Assembly: GCA_019694675.1 (NCBI GenBank)
Contig: JAIBBK010000062.1
Coordinates: forward strand, 1-46,619
From: Ignavibacteria bacterium
GTDB taxonomy: Bacteria; Bacteroidota; Ignavibacteria; Tepidaquicellales; Tepidaquicellaceae
Reading direction: 5' to 3'
Length of the DNA stretch: 46,619 nucleotides
Below the pieces are notes generated by a model. The model was not told where the DNA came from. It did no database searches and was given only the letters and a program-made list of their open reading frames with translations. Made by a program: the position numbers and the translations under genes. Of this stretch, positions 29,371 to 38,271 are shown piece by piece (the stretch's first letter is position 1; each line of letters begins with the position of its first letter).

Positions 29371-30516
29371 ATGGAATCAGTACAGGAAGTTGAGAGCAAG
29401 TCGGCAGGTAACGGAACCTCCGGAGACTTTCTTCCTCTCAAAAGAATAGACCATCTTGAATTCTATGTTGGCAATGCCAAGCAATCGGCGATCTACTATC
29501 AGTATGCACTTGGATTCAAACTTACGGGATATTCAGGACTTGAAACGGGCAACAGGGAGAAGGCATCTTATCTGCTTGAACAGGGTAAGATAAGATTTGT
29601 TCTTTCGTCGCCGCTGAGCGATGACAGTTTCATTGCCGAGCATCACAGGAAGCACGGTGACGGTGTCAGGGACATAGCTTTTGAAGTGGATGATGCGAGG
29701 AGTGCATACGAAGAGACGACCAGGAGAGGTGCGGTAAGCGTTCATGAGCCGGTTGAACTGAAAGACGACAACGGGGTCATTGTGAAGTCGGCGATCAGGA
29801 CTTACGGCGACACAATTCACACCTTCATCGAAAGGAAAAATTACACCGGGCTTTTTATGCCCGGGTTCATTGATGCGGGCGCAAAGGCAGTGAAGGGAAT
29901 CAAAGACACAGGGCTTAAGGCTGTTGACCATATTGTCGGGAATGTTGAACTGGGCAAGATGGTAGACTGGGTAAAGTTCTATGCACATACCATGGGCTTC
30001 AACCAGCTCATATCATTTGATGACAAGGACATATCAACGGAATACACGGCTCTGATGAGCAAGGTGATGCAGAACGGTTCAGGCAAGATCAAATTTCCGA
30101 TCAATGAGCCGGCGCAGGGAAAGAAAAAATCGCAGATCGAAGAGTACCTGGACTTCTATAAATCGGCCGGAGCACAGCATATAGCCATGTCAACTGCGAA
30201 CATACTTGACACAGTAACATCTCTGAGAGACAGGGGAATTGAGTTTCTCACGGTTCCCACAACATATTACACCGAGTTGCAGGACAGGGTGGGAAAGATC
30301 GATGAAGATGTGCATGTGCTCGAGGAACTTGGAATTTTGGTTGACAGGGATGATGACGGATACCTTCTGCAGATATTCACCAAGCCAATTGAAGACAGGC
30401 CCACTGTCTTCTTTGAGATAATTCAGAGAAAAGGTGCAAAGAGCTTTGGTAAAGGTAACTTCAAAGCTTTGTTCGAGGCAATAGAAAGGGAACAGGCGCT
30501 CAGAGGAACTCTCTGA
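29371..30516 (+). CDS. hppD: 4-hydroxyphenylpyruvate dioxygenase
   Basis: 381 residues. Converts 4-hydroxyphenylpyruvate to homogentisate in tyrosine breakdown; Fe(II) enzyme. Two vicinal-oxygen-chelate halves: the N-terminal half begins at [19 protein letters not shown] (22-40), and the catalytic half supplies the iron ligands His187 (VDHIVGN), His270 (AQHIAMST) and Glu349 ([10 protein letters not shown]). Length fits the family (about 355-400). No homogentisate dioxygenase or fumarylacetoacetase is adjacent. It is followed by its own terminator, so it appears monocistronic. There is no Shine-Dalgarno. Confidence 0.95.
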   Translation: MESVQEVESKSAGNGTSGDFLPLKRIDHLEFYVGNAKQSAIYYQYALGFKLTGYSGLETGNREKASYLLEQGKIRFVLSSPLSDDSFIAEHHRKHGDGVRDIAFEVDDARSAYEETTRRGAVSVHEPVELKDDNGVIVKSAIRTYGDTIHTFIERKNYTGLFMPGFIDAGAKAVKGIKDTGLKAVDHIVGNVELGKMVDWVKFYAHTMGFNQLISFDDKDISTEYTALMSKVMQNGSGKIKFPINEPAQGKKKSQIEEYLDFYKSAGAQHIAMSTANILDTVTSLRDRGIEFLTVPTTYYTELQDRVGKIDEDVHVLEELGILVDRDDDGYLLQIFTKPIEDRPTVFFEIIQRKGAKSFGKGNFKALFEAIEREQALRGTL

Positions 30517-30539
30517 ACTTCTCGACAGGATTCTACATC

Positions 30540-30573
30540 AAAAGGGCTGGGAGAATACTTCAGCCCTTTTTTT
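30540..30573 (+). terminator. Rho-independent terminator after the dioxygenase gene
   Basis: The stem AAAAGGGCTG against CAGCCCTTTT with an 11-base loop is followed by further T residues. It separates the gene from aspS. Confidence 0.9.
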
Positions 30574-30606
30574 AATTCTCAAAAATTTAAAGATCTCAAC
30601 ATACAA

Positions 30607-32379
30607 ATGAAAAGAACACATACCTGCGGAGAACTTAAGACAAGTGACATCGGACATGAAGTACTGCTCAACGGCTGGGTGGCAAAGAGAAGAGACCTCG
30701 GCGGAATCATCTTCATTGACATCAGGGACAGGTACGGAATTACGCAGCTGAAGATATCACCGGAAAAGAAGAGCGTGCATGATGTTGCCCTTTCGCTTGG
30801 CAATGAATTTGTGATCTCAGCCAAAGGAAAAGTAGTCAAGAGGGAAAGCATTAATAAGAACATGCCGACCGGTGAGATCGAGGTGGATGTGGATTCGATC
30901 GAAGTCCTGAATACTTCAGAAATCACGCCGTTCGTAGTGGAGGAAGACATCAAAGCCGCAGACGATCTCAGGCTCAGATACAGGTATCTCGATCTGCGGA
31001 GGAACAGCCTTACGTCAAATCTTGTGCTGAGGAGCAAAGTGTATCAGATAGTTCACAAGTATTTTGAGAAGCATGATTTTGTTGAGGTTGAAACTCCGAT
31101 ACTGATGAAATCCACCCCTGAGGGAGCGAGGGATTATCTTGTCCCTTCGAGGGTTCACAACGGAAAATTCTATGCATTGCCGCAGTCACCGCAGATATAC
31201 AAGCAGATACTCATGGTGTCGGGTCTCGACCGGTATGTGCAGATCTGCAAATGTTTTCGTGACGAGGACCTTCGTGCTGACCGGCAGCCGGAATTTACGC
31301 AGATAGACCTTGAGATGAGCTTTGTTACGCAGGACGATGTGTTTGAAATGCTGGAAGGAATGTTCTTTGAGATATGGAAGGAGATCAAAGGCATTGACCT
31401 CAAGCTTCCGTTCAGAAGGATGACCTATGATGAAGCGATGGAGAATTACGGAACAGACAAGCCGGATCTTAGGATCTCGGGGGACATGAAGATCGTTGAT
31501 CTTTCCGGAGAGGCGGCAGGAACGGAGTTCAAAGTTTTCCTCGATACACTGAACGCCGGAGGCACAGTTTCCGCACTGAAGCTTGAAGGAAAGGAAGTGA
31601 CTCGGAAAGTGATAGATAACCTGACCGAATTCGTGAAGAAGCTCGGTATCGGCGGACTCGGCTATATCAAATTCACATCGGAAGGCGTTCAGTCGCCGCT
31701 GGCCAAGTTCATGAGTGAAGAAACAATGAATGCAATAAAGGAGAAATCGCGTGCAGTGGCAGGAGACACGCTGTTCATAATTAGCGGGGAGAGAAAGAAA
31801 GCCCTGACTGCACTGGGACAACTAAGGCTCAGACTTGCTGAAGAGTTCTCGCTGACAGATGAAGGCAGATTTGAATTCCTGTGGGTGACAGACTTTCCGT
31901 TGTTTCAGTATGATGAAGAGGAATCGCGGTTTGTTGCAGAGCATCATGTGTTCACTATGCCGAAGGAAGAGTATCTGAAATTCCTCGACAGCCGTGTCAG
32001 GGAAGAAGTTGAAAGCATCCGCGCAAACTGCTACGACCTTGTCCTGAACGGAAATGAGGTTACAAGCGGAAGCATCAGGATCCACAAGAGCGACATTCAG
32101 AAGAAGGTCTTTGACATCATAGGACTGACTGATGAAGAGGCAAAGCAAAAATTCGGTTTCATACTTGAAGCATTCAGATACGGTGCGCCACCGCACGGCG
32201 GAGCTGCGGTTGGGTTTGACAGGATAGTTGCAATACTGTGCGGACTCAGATCGATCACCGACACAATAGCATTTCCAAAAACGCTGAAGGCATCTTCACT
32301 AATGGACGACTGTCCGAGCGAAGTTGCGCCGAGTCAGCTTGAGGAGCTCGGGGTTCAGCTTATCAAGAAGCAGGGCTGA
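30607..32379 (+). CDS. aspS: Aspartyl-tRNA synthetase
   Basis: 590 residues, the bacterial-type length. N-terminal OB-fold anticodon domain (about 1-110; LNGWVAKRRDLGGIIFIDIRD), class II core with motif 2 FRDEDLRADRQPEFTQID (from 217), the bacterial GAD insertion (about 300-420), and motif 3 near GGAAVGFDRIVAILCG followed by IAFPKT. Charges tRNA-Asp; whether it also charges tRNA-Asn cannot be settled from the sequence by eye. No Shine-Dalgarno. Stands alone behind the preceding terminator. Confidence 0.97.
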   Translation: MKRTHTCGELKTSDIGHEVLLNGWVAKRRDLGGIIFIDIRDRYGITQLKISPEKKSVHDVALSLGNEFVISAKGKVVKRESINKNMPTGEIEVDVDSIEVLNTSEITPFVVEEDIKAADDLRLRYRYLDLRRNSLTSNLVLRSKVYQIVHKYFEKHDFVEVETPILMKSTPEGARDYLVPSRVHNGKFYALPQSPQIYKQILMVSGLDRYVQICKCFRDEDLRADRQPEFTQIDLEMSFVTQDDVFEMLEGMFFEIWKEIKGIDLKLPFRRMTYDEAMENYGTDKPDLRISGDMKIVDLSGEAAGTEFKVFLDTLNAGGTVSALKLEGKEVTRKVIDNLTEFVKKLGIGGLGYIKFTSEGVQSPLAKFMSEETMNAIKEKSRAVAGDTLFIISGERKKALTALGQLRLRLAEEFSLTDEGRFEFLWVTDFPLFQYDEEESRFVAEHHVFTMPKEEYLKFLDSRVREEVESIRANCYDLVLNGNEVTSGSIRIHKSDIQKKVFDIIGLTDEEAKQKFGFILEAFRYGAPPHGGAAVGFDRIVAILCGLRSITDTIAFPKTLKASSLMDDCPSEVAPSQLEELGVQLIKKQG

Positions 32380-32603
32380 CAAGACGAAACCGTCATATTT
32401 GTCATGAGTAAGTTCAACTATACAAAGAGTGAATCATCACTTATATAAAGCTCCGAATAATTTACTGAGATTGCATAGAATGTGATCAGTTCATTCTTTG
32501 ACTGATCGCAAAACGAATTGCCGGCAGATTCGTTCTTTAGTTATTATTGTTTCCGCCAAAGGAAAAACCGCGGAATCTAAATCAAAAAACGAAGGGAGAA
32601 CAA

Positions 32604-33149
32604 ATGAGAGCATTGAAGAAAGCATCGCTTCTGCTGTTCCTTGTATTTTGTATTTCAGTTTCGGAGACCGAAAGCATACTTGCACAGGAGGATTGTCCGC
32701 GAGTCGAAACAGTGATACTCTTAGACTCTAACGGCAATTTTTCAGTTGTAAACCGTGTGATCCCGTGCGATGGCGAGCCGATTGTTGATCAGGGTAATTT
32801 CGGACAGGTTGATGGCCTTGGTACACAGCCTGAAAGGGATTACAGTACGGCAAACCCGCACGTTGACCCGGATGAGATAAGCATTGTAATATCTGCATAC
32901 AACAAGTTCCGCAGAGCTCTTGAAGATGCACGCGCGGAACTGACCAAAGTGGAGTTATCTGTTGCGGAACTCCGGTATAAATCATCAAGCAAGAAGAAGA
33001 TCTACGCCGCAGAGCTCAAGCTGAACAAGCTGAGGGCGTATGAGAGAAAGCTTTCGAATGACTTGTGTTTCTTATCCGAAACCATTTTCATTATGCTTTC
33101 CAATCATGCAACGAAGGATGCAATTCAAATGATACCAACGGACAATTGA
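32604..33149 (+). CDS. Secreted coiled-coil protein of unknown function
   Basis: 181 residues from ATG 32604, chosen because GAAGGGAG lies just upstream and because the product then opens with a clean signal peptide (MRALKKASLLLFLVFCISVS, cut near ILAQ). The mature part has a short region with two cysteines (Cys31, Cys55) and an acidic, Gly/Asn/Asp-rich stretch (about 60-90), then a long charged helix or coiled coil (about 90-155: EDARAELTKVELSVAEL). I do not recognise a family. It ends 58 bases before the first propeller kinase on the same strand and no promoter is visible between, so it may be the upstream partner of that sensor. A weak promoter (TTG, 21 bases, TATTATTG at 32542-32549) precedes it. 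Confidence 0.72.
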   Translation: MRALKKASLLLFLVFCISVSETESILAQEDCPRVETVILLDSNGNFSVVNRVIPCDGEPIVDQGNFGQVDGLGTQPERDYSTANPHVDPDEISIVISAYNKFRRALEDARAELTKVELSVAELRYKSSSKKKIYAAELKLNKLRAYERKLSNDLCFLSETIFIMLSNHATKDAIQMIPTDN

Positions 33150-33207
33150 CAAGAGTTCGGCTTAGTCATTCCTCAAAAGAAAAAGGCGTGCCTGCAAGGA
33201 ACGTGAA

Positions 33208-36200
33208 ATGAGATTTACGGGCTACACAAGAGATGCCGGCCTGGCACAGAGCAAGGTGTACACAATTGTTCAGGACAAGAAAGGTTTCATGTGGTTCGGA
33301 ACACAGGAGGGGCTGAGCAGATTTGACGGATACAGAATGAAGACCTTCAGGCATATTCCGGAAAACGAGAATTCGCTTGGAGGCCTTTCTGTATTCGCCT
33401 CTATGCTGGACTCTTCCGGTTGTCTCTGGTTCGGTTCGGAAAAGGGAATTGTGTCAAGGTATGATCCTGTCAGTGACGTGTTCTTAAGACTTAATGTAAC
33501 TGCTCCTGAAGACTCAAAGGAAATATTCATAAGTTCGTTTTGTGAGGACAGTTCAGGGAACATATTCGCAGGAAGTTATGGCGGTGGCCTGATACTTATC
33601 ACAAACGCAATAGCGCGCGGGGAAGCCGCGTCTCCGGAAGTTATCAGCTTAGGAGGCATTTCTGAAAACATCTCATGCATTTGCTTTGACAAAGAAGGAA
33701 GTCTCTATGCCGGAACCAGTGATGAAGGGCTATTCAAAGTGATGACCGGCAGAAGCAAGTCGGGCGGCAGTACTGTTGACATAAGACGAATTTCCGGACT
33801 TACCGGTGAAGCGCTACGCTGCCTTTACTGCGACACTGCCGGAAGAATCATTGCGGGCACAACTACGGGTTTGAACATAATCTCTGCTGGCGGAGCGGTC
33901 AGACAATTCACTGCCGACGGCGAACCGGAGAGCCTTTCCTATAATGTGGTAACATCAATTGCCGAAGATAAGGACAGGCGGCTTTGGGCAGGAACAAGGA
34001 ACGGAGGAGTGAACCTACTTGATGAGAGGCACGGCCGCTTCACAAAGTTCATGCTGGCAAAAGATGATCCTTACTCGCTTTCGGACAATTCCGTTCACTC
34101 ACTTTTCATAGACAGGACCAATGTTCTCTGGGTTGGAACCGTAAGTACAGGGATCTGCAAGTGCGATCTTGACTCAAAGCCATTCAGAAATCCGTCCGAA
34201 ACGAACGAGCAGTTCAGATCCGTCAAAAACGTTAACGCAGTTTTCAGGGATGAGCACTCAAACATATATATCGGCACGCACAACAGGGGATTAATAATTG
34301 CCGACGGCAGTTTTCAGGATATGAAGCAGTATCACAGAAAGCAATTGGACTCTTCGCTCGCATTTCCCGGTAACTCTATTTATTCGATCATACAATCGCA
34401 CGATGGAAAGATATGGATAGGGGCTTCAGGCAGCGGGCTTGTTAAGTTTGACCGGAGCAGAGGTAAATTCAGCGTAATTGATGATAAAGGGGACGAAAGA
34501 AAGAAGAATGTGTTCTCCGTTTGCATTGATCCGTTAAGAAGCGGATCTCTATTTGCGGGAACCGTTAACGGCGGGATGTTTGAATTTGATACGGAGAAGG
34601 AAGCATATGCCGAGACTCCGCTTACAGCACTTGTGGAAGCTTCAGTCTCAAATTCACTCATAAAGACGATCTTCTGTGACAGGTCAGGCGCGGTCTGGTT
34701 CTCGGCTTCAAACACCGGACTCATGAAAATCGAAAGCACAAGAAACAAAATAGTGCGGATGTCTGAAGCGGATGAGAGATTTTCCGGGAACATTCGCTGC
34801 ATTGCCGAAGACCAGTCCGGCAGAATTGTAATATGCACTGCACTTCACGGATTGCTCGTGCTCGATGAAACGGCGGGAACAGTCTGTGCATATGAGGAAT
34901 CAGACGGGCTTGCAAGCAATTCGACGGTATCCGCCGCGGTTGAAGCATCAGGCATCCTCTGGGTCTGCACGATCAACGGCCTCTCAAAAATTGAGCCGGA
35001 CACAGGGAAAATCACCAACTATTACGAGAGCGACAATCTCCTTGACCGTGAGTTCAACGAAGGCGCAATATTCAAAGATACAAACGGGATGATTTTTGTC
35101 GGGAGTGCAGGCGGACTCAATTACTTCTATCCCACGGAGGTGCTTGACAATCCCAACAGGCCGGAAATCGCAATCACCGATTTTCAGATCTTCAACAGAT
35201 CAGTGCAGCCCCGTGATGAATCGAATTCAATCTTATCGCCTGTTGAATATGCCGATGAAGCATTTCTGACTTACAGGCAGAGCGTTTTCTCATTCGAGTT
35301 TGCATCACTTATCTACAACGATTCTGCAAAGAACCGTTATGCATACATTCTGGAGGGCTTTGACAAAGACTGGAATTACTGCGGAACAAGGAGGTTTGCC
35401 ACATACACAAACATCGAACCCGGCGAGTATGTATTCAAAGTAAAAGGTACGAACAACGACGGAGTCTGGTGCAGTGAACCTGCGGTGCTGAACCTGAAGA
35501 TCAGTCCGCCATTCTGGGAGACATGGTGGTTCAGGACGGCAGGTGCAATAACCGCGGCGCTGGCGGCCGGAGCAGTTTACAAAAGCAAGATGAACCGGAT
35601 ACAGAAAGAAAAGGAAGTGCAGGATGAATTTTCAAAGAAGCTGATCGAATCACAGGAGGCAGAGAGAAAAAGAATAGCATCCGAACTTCATGACACTATT
35701 GCTCATGACATTCTGATACTCAAGAACAAGGCTTTTCTCGGTATCACCAAAGAAGACCATCCGGAAAAACTGAAAGACGTACTTAAAGAAATATCGGACC
35801 TTTCATCCGATGCACTGGGCGATGTGAGGAATATCTCTTACAACCTGCATCCTCACAAGATAGAAAGGCTTGGTCTCACGAAGGCAATTGCCTCAATGCT
35901 GAACCTTGCAGAGCAGTCATCGGGAATCAAGATAGATGCAAGTCTTGATAACATAGACGGAATGTTCGGGAAAGACCTTGAGCTGAATGTCTACAGGATC
36001 CTGCAGGAACTCGTCAACAACATCATTAAGCACTCAAAAGCAAAGAATGCAGTATTTGAGATAAGCGCCGGTTCATCAAACGTATACCTGAACGTCTCCG
36101 ACGACGGCGAAGGAATCAGAGATCCCGACTCTGCGGAAAAGGGAAGCTCAGGACTCGGCCTGATGAGCATAAGCACAAGACTGAGGCTTTACGGTGGCAG

Positions 36201-36309
36201 GATGGAGATCAAAGCGCCGGAATACGGAGGAACTTCAATCAGAATAATCATACCGCAAAAAACAAAGGAAGATGAAAATTCACGGCAAAGCAAGACTGAC
36301 AATAGCTGA
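33208..36309 (+). CDS. Beta-propeller histidine kinase, first copy
   Basis: 1033 residues. About 1-670: many two-component-regulator propeller repeats (GFMWFGTQEG, RRLWAGTRNG, KIWIGASGSG and others), forming one or two beta-propellers. About 680-770: Y_Y_Y domain ending ISPPFWETWW. About 773-792: the only membrane helix. 810-860: HisKA_3 dimerisation domain with phospho-accepting His828 in RIASELHDTIAHD. 900-1030: HATPase with QELVNNIIKHSKA, SDDGEGI and GSSGLGL. There is no receiver domain. The frame is closed by TAG at 33163, and the 14 codons between stop and ATG are basic and contain no start, so no signal peptide can be drawn. The stop overlaps the response regulator start by 38 bases. 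Confidence 0.93.
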   Translation: MRFTGYTRDAGLAQSKVYTIVQDKKGFMWFGTQEGLSRFDGYRMKTFRHIPENENSLGGLSVFASMLDSSGCLWFGSEKGIVSRYDPVSDVFLRLNVTAPEDSKEIFISSFCEDSSGNIFAGSYGGGLILITNAIARGEAASPEVISLGGISENISCICFDKEGSLYAGTSDEGLFKVMTGRSKSGGSTVDIRRISGLTGEALRCLYCDTAGRIIAGTTTGLNIISAGGAVRQFTADGEPESLSYNVVTSIAEDKDRRLWAGTRNGGVNLLDERHGRFTKFMLAKDDPYSLSDNSVHSLFIDRTNVLWVGTVSTGICKCDLDSKPFRNPSETNEQFRSVKNVNAVFRDEHSNIYIGTHNRGLIIADGSFQDMKQYHRKQLDSSLAFPGNSIYSIIQSHDGKIWIGASGSGLVKFDRSRGKFSVIDDKGDERKKNVFSVCIDPLRSGSLFAGTVNGGMFEFDTEKEAYAETPLTALVEASVSNSLIKTIFCDRSGAVWFSASNTGLMKIESTRNKIVRMSEADERFSGNIRCIAEDQSGRIVICTALHGLLVLDETAGTVCAYEESDGLASNSTVSAAVEASGILWVCTINGLSKIEPDTGKITNYYESDNLLDREFNEGAIFKDTNGMIFVGSAGGLNYFYPTEVLDNPNRPEIAITDFQIFNRSVQPRDESNSILSPVEYADEAFLTYRQSVFSFEFASLIYNDSAKNRYAYILEGFDKDWNYCGTRRFATYTNIEPGEYVFKVKGTNNDGVWCSEPAVLNLKISPPFWETWWFRTAGAITAALAAGAVYKSKMNRIQKEKEVQDEFSKKLIESQEAERKRIASELHDTIAHDILILKNKAFLGITKEDHPEKLKDVLKEISDLSSDALGDVRNISYNLHPHKIERLGLTKAIASMLNLAEQSSGIKIDASLDNIDGMFGKDLELNVYRILQELVNNIIKHSKAKNAVFEISAGSSNVYLNVSDDGEGIRDPDSAEKGSSGLGLMSISTRLRLYGGRMEIKAPEYGGTSIRIIIPQKTKEDENSRQSKTDNS

Positions 36310-36925
36310 CGACCATCCCGTGTTCAGGGAAGGGCTCAGGCAGATAATTGAAGAATCGGAGAATGTGGAGGTCATCTCTGAAGCAGACAACGGACTTGAT
36401 GCACTGAATAACATAATTGAGTCAAAGCCTGACATAGCGATTCTGGACATTGACATGCCCGAACTTACAGGCATTGAAGTCCTTAAGAAGCTCAGAGAAA
36501 GGGGATCAGACGTCAAAGTGATATTCCTCACTGTTTATGCCGATGAAGACATTTTTGACGAAGGAATGGAGTTTGGAATGCTCGGCTATGTGCTCAAAGA
36601 CAGCGCAATCAGCGAGATAAACGAGTGCATATACAAAGTTTACGCAGGCAACTATTTTGTCAGTCCTAAGATGTCTGACATACTCGTGAAGAGAAGAAAG
36701 AAGAACACAAAGGGCGAGCCCGAATTCGTTCAGTTGCTGACACCTTCAGAGCTTCAAATACTTAAGCGTATATCAAACGGAATGACTTCACGGGTAATAG
36801 CGGAAGAGCTGGGGATCAGTTTCAAGACCGTTGAGAATCACAGGACCAATATCAGCGGCAAGCTGAACCTGAAGGGAGCCAACAGTCTTGTTGAGTTTGC
36901 AATAAAGAATAAAGACAAGTTCTGA
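36272..36925 (+). CDS. NarL/LuxR-type response regulator, first copy
   Basis: 217 residues. Receiver domain (about 8-125) with the acidic pair Asp13-Asp14, phospho-acceptor Asp59 in ILDIDMPELTG, switch Thr in FLTVYADED and Lys in YVLKDSA. The LuxR/NarL helix-turn-helix is at about 153-217: LTPSELQILKRISNGMTS, then the recognition helix SFKTVENHRTNISGKLNL. It starts inside the last 38 bases of the kinase gene, so the two are translationally coupled and this is almost certainly the kinase's partner. It is a close paralogue of the regulator at 41466. Its likely targets are discussed with the CCCCTAC boxes. Confidence 0.95.
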   Translation: MKIHGKARLTIADDHPVFREGLRQIIEESENVEVISEADNGLDALNNIIESKPDIAILDIDMPELTGIEVLKKLRERGSDVKVIFLTVYADEDIFDEGMEFGMLGYVLKDSAISEINECIYKVYAGNYFVSPKMSDILVKRRKKNTKGEPEFVQLLTPSELQILKRISNGMTSRVIAEELGISFKTVENHRTNISGKLNLKGANSLVEFAIKNKDKF

Positions 36926-37008
36926 ATTGACTGCGCAAGCTTTGCCTTCTCGATTCCGTCAATGCTTTCGCCTTATCCGGTGAAAGAAACCGCTTCAATG
37001 AGTGTAAT

Positions 37009-37067
37009 CCCCTACAACTTTCAATATAGAAGCCCCCGCCAAAATAGAACAATCTAACCTATAATTT
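37009..37067 (+). promoter_or_regulatory. CCCCTAC box A and weak -7 element
   Basis: CCCCTAC at 37009-37015 is followed after 44 bases by TATAATTT (37060-37067), a weak -7 box. The same heptamer occurs twice before the lipoprotein gene at 42520, 45 bases from a -7 box each time. It is proposed as a site for the adjacent NarL-type regulators. Confidence 0.45.
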
Positions 37068-37087
37068 CTCCTTCGGATTGGAAGTAA

Positions 37088-37121
37088 GTTTGTAATGAGT
37101 TTAAGAAAGTTCATTACAAAC
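37088..37121 (+). repeat. Perfect 11-base inverted repeat in the leader of the T9SS cargo gene
   Basis: GTTTGTAATGA and TCATTACAAAC are exact reverse complements separated by 12 bases, ending 10 bases before the GAAAGGAG. It could be an operator dyad or an RNA hairpin beside the ribosome-binding site. A TAnnTTTG match (TAAGTTTG, 37085-37092) overlaps its left arm. Confidence 0.75.
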
Positions 37122-37144
37122 CAAAAACAAGAAAGGAGAAAGAA

Positions 37145-38140
37145 ATGAAGTACAACACAGGTTCACCGGAAGCTGTAATCGGCAAGACATTCAGAAGGGT
37201 AAGGTCAACACTGACATCGCTCACCCTGGCGGTTGCACTCATGCTTGCACTGGCGGGCGGTACTTCTGCCCAGTTGTCTGTTCCCGAAATCAGAATAGAA
37301 GTCAAAGCCGCATTCCAGGGCTTCTTCGATCCGGATTCGAAGACACTCAGCAAGAACATCGAAGCAGAACTGATCCTCCGTGATGCAATCAGCCCGGATC
37401 TGATCCATGCCAGAAAGACAATTACCTTTGACAGAAATACAATGAAGGCAAGCGTAACATTCTCACGCCTCTTTCTGACAGAAGCGTATATCTCGATAAA
37501 GTCGAAGAACTCAATAGAGACTTTCAGCAAGGAGCCGGTAGTTCTTGAACACACAGAACTCAACAGCTATGACTTCACTACGGGTAAGTCGCAGGCTTAC
37601 GGATCAAACATGCTGGAGTACGATTTCGGCGGGCCCAAGATTGCCACTCTCTATGTAGGCGATGTGAACGCAGACGGAATTGTTGACGGCACTGACTACG
37701 GGTTGGTTGAGAATGATGCGCTGAACTACGCAACAGGCGATCTGCCCACTGACCTTACTGGAGATGAGTTTGTTGACGGCACAGACATGCTGATAGTTGA
37801 GCAGAATTCAAATGACTACATACAGGCGATGATCCCTCCGGGAAGCGTTGCGAAGCCGGTTCTCCAAACAGGCAAAAAGACGTTTGAGCTGATGCAGAAC
37901 TATCCGAATCCGTTCAACCCTTCAACCGTGATCTCATTCGGACTGAAGGACGCATCAAGCGTAAAGCTGTCTGTATTTGACATGTCAGGAAGGGAGCTTG
38001 CAGTACTGGTCAATCAGAATCTCATGCCCGGCAATCACTCTTTCAAATGGGATGCTTCGAACCTTGCAAGCGGCACATACTTCTACAGACTTGATGTAGA
38101 CGGTGAACAGCTTGTTAAACAGATGCAACTGGTGAAGTAA
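37145..38140 (+). CDS. T9SS-secreted protein with dockerin-like module and sorting domain
   Basis: 331 residues. Signal peptide with a long basic N-region (1-43, cut near TSAQ). A cohesin-like/beta-sandwich segment (44-145) is followed by a dockerin-like module (149-228) with paired loops GDVNADGIVDGTD (172-184) and DLTGDEFVDGTD (203-214). The C-terminal T9SS type A sorting domain (247-331) has YPNPFNPST, KLSVFDMSGRELAVL and LASGTYFYRLDV. It should cross the outer membrane by T9SS and be released or anchored on the surface. Strong GAAAGGAG before the ATG; 21 bases around the start are identical to those of the lipoprotein gene at 43102. It sits between the two kinase-regulator pairs. The biochemical role is unknown. 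Confidence 0.9.
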   Translation: MKYNTGSPEAVIGKTFRRVRSTLTSLTLAVALMLALAGGTSAQLSVPEIRIEVKAAFQGFFDPDSKTLSKNIEAELILRDAISPDLIHARKTITFDRNTMKASVTFSRLFLTEAYISIKSKNSIETFSKEPVVLEHTELNSYDFTTGKSQAYGSNMLEYDFGGPKIATLYVGDVNADGIVDGTDYGLVENDALNYATGDLPTDLTGDEFVDGTDMLIVEQNSNDYIQAMIPPGSVAKPVLQTGKKTFELMQNYPNPFNPSTVISFGLKDASSVKLSVFDMSGRELAVLVNQNLMPGNHSFKWDASNLASGTYFYRLDVDGEQLVKQMQLVK

Positions 38141-38165
38141 GACCATCTGAGCAGTATCTCTGATG

Positions 38166-38204
38166 CGCTCCGGGGAGCTAAGGTTTCCCGGAGCTTTTAT
38201 TTTT
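38166..38204 (+). terminator. Rho-independent terminator after the T9SS cargo gene
   Basis: The stem GCTCCGGG (38167-38174) against CCCGGAGC (38187-38194) is followed by TTTTATTTTT. It isolates the gene from the second kinase. Confidence 0.85.
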
Positions 38205-38224
38205 AGTAAGAAGTTTTTTGAAGA

Positions 38225-38255
38225 TTGAAGTTGCAGTGATGTAAGAGTATTTTGA
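38225..38255 (+). promoter_or_regulatory. Promoter of the second propeller kinase
   Basis: TTG at 38225-38227, exactly 20 bases, then TATTTTGA at 38248-38255. The transcript would start near 38262, about 10 bases before the TTG start codon, giving an almost leaderless mRNA. Confidence 0.65.
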
Positions 38256-38271
38256 CCCATAATTATCACTA

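Noticed and set aside
32604..33149. Idea that this gene is the detached signal-peptide portion of the first propeller kinase
   Set aside because: Its mature part is a coiled-coil protein unrelated to propeller repeats, and no frame change joins it to the kinase.
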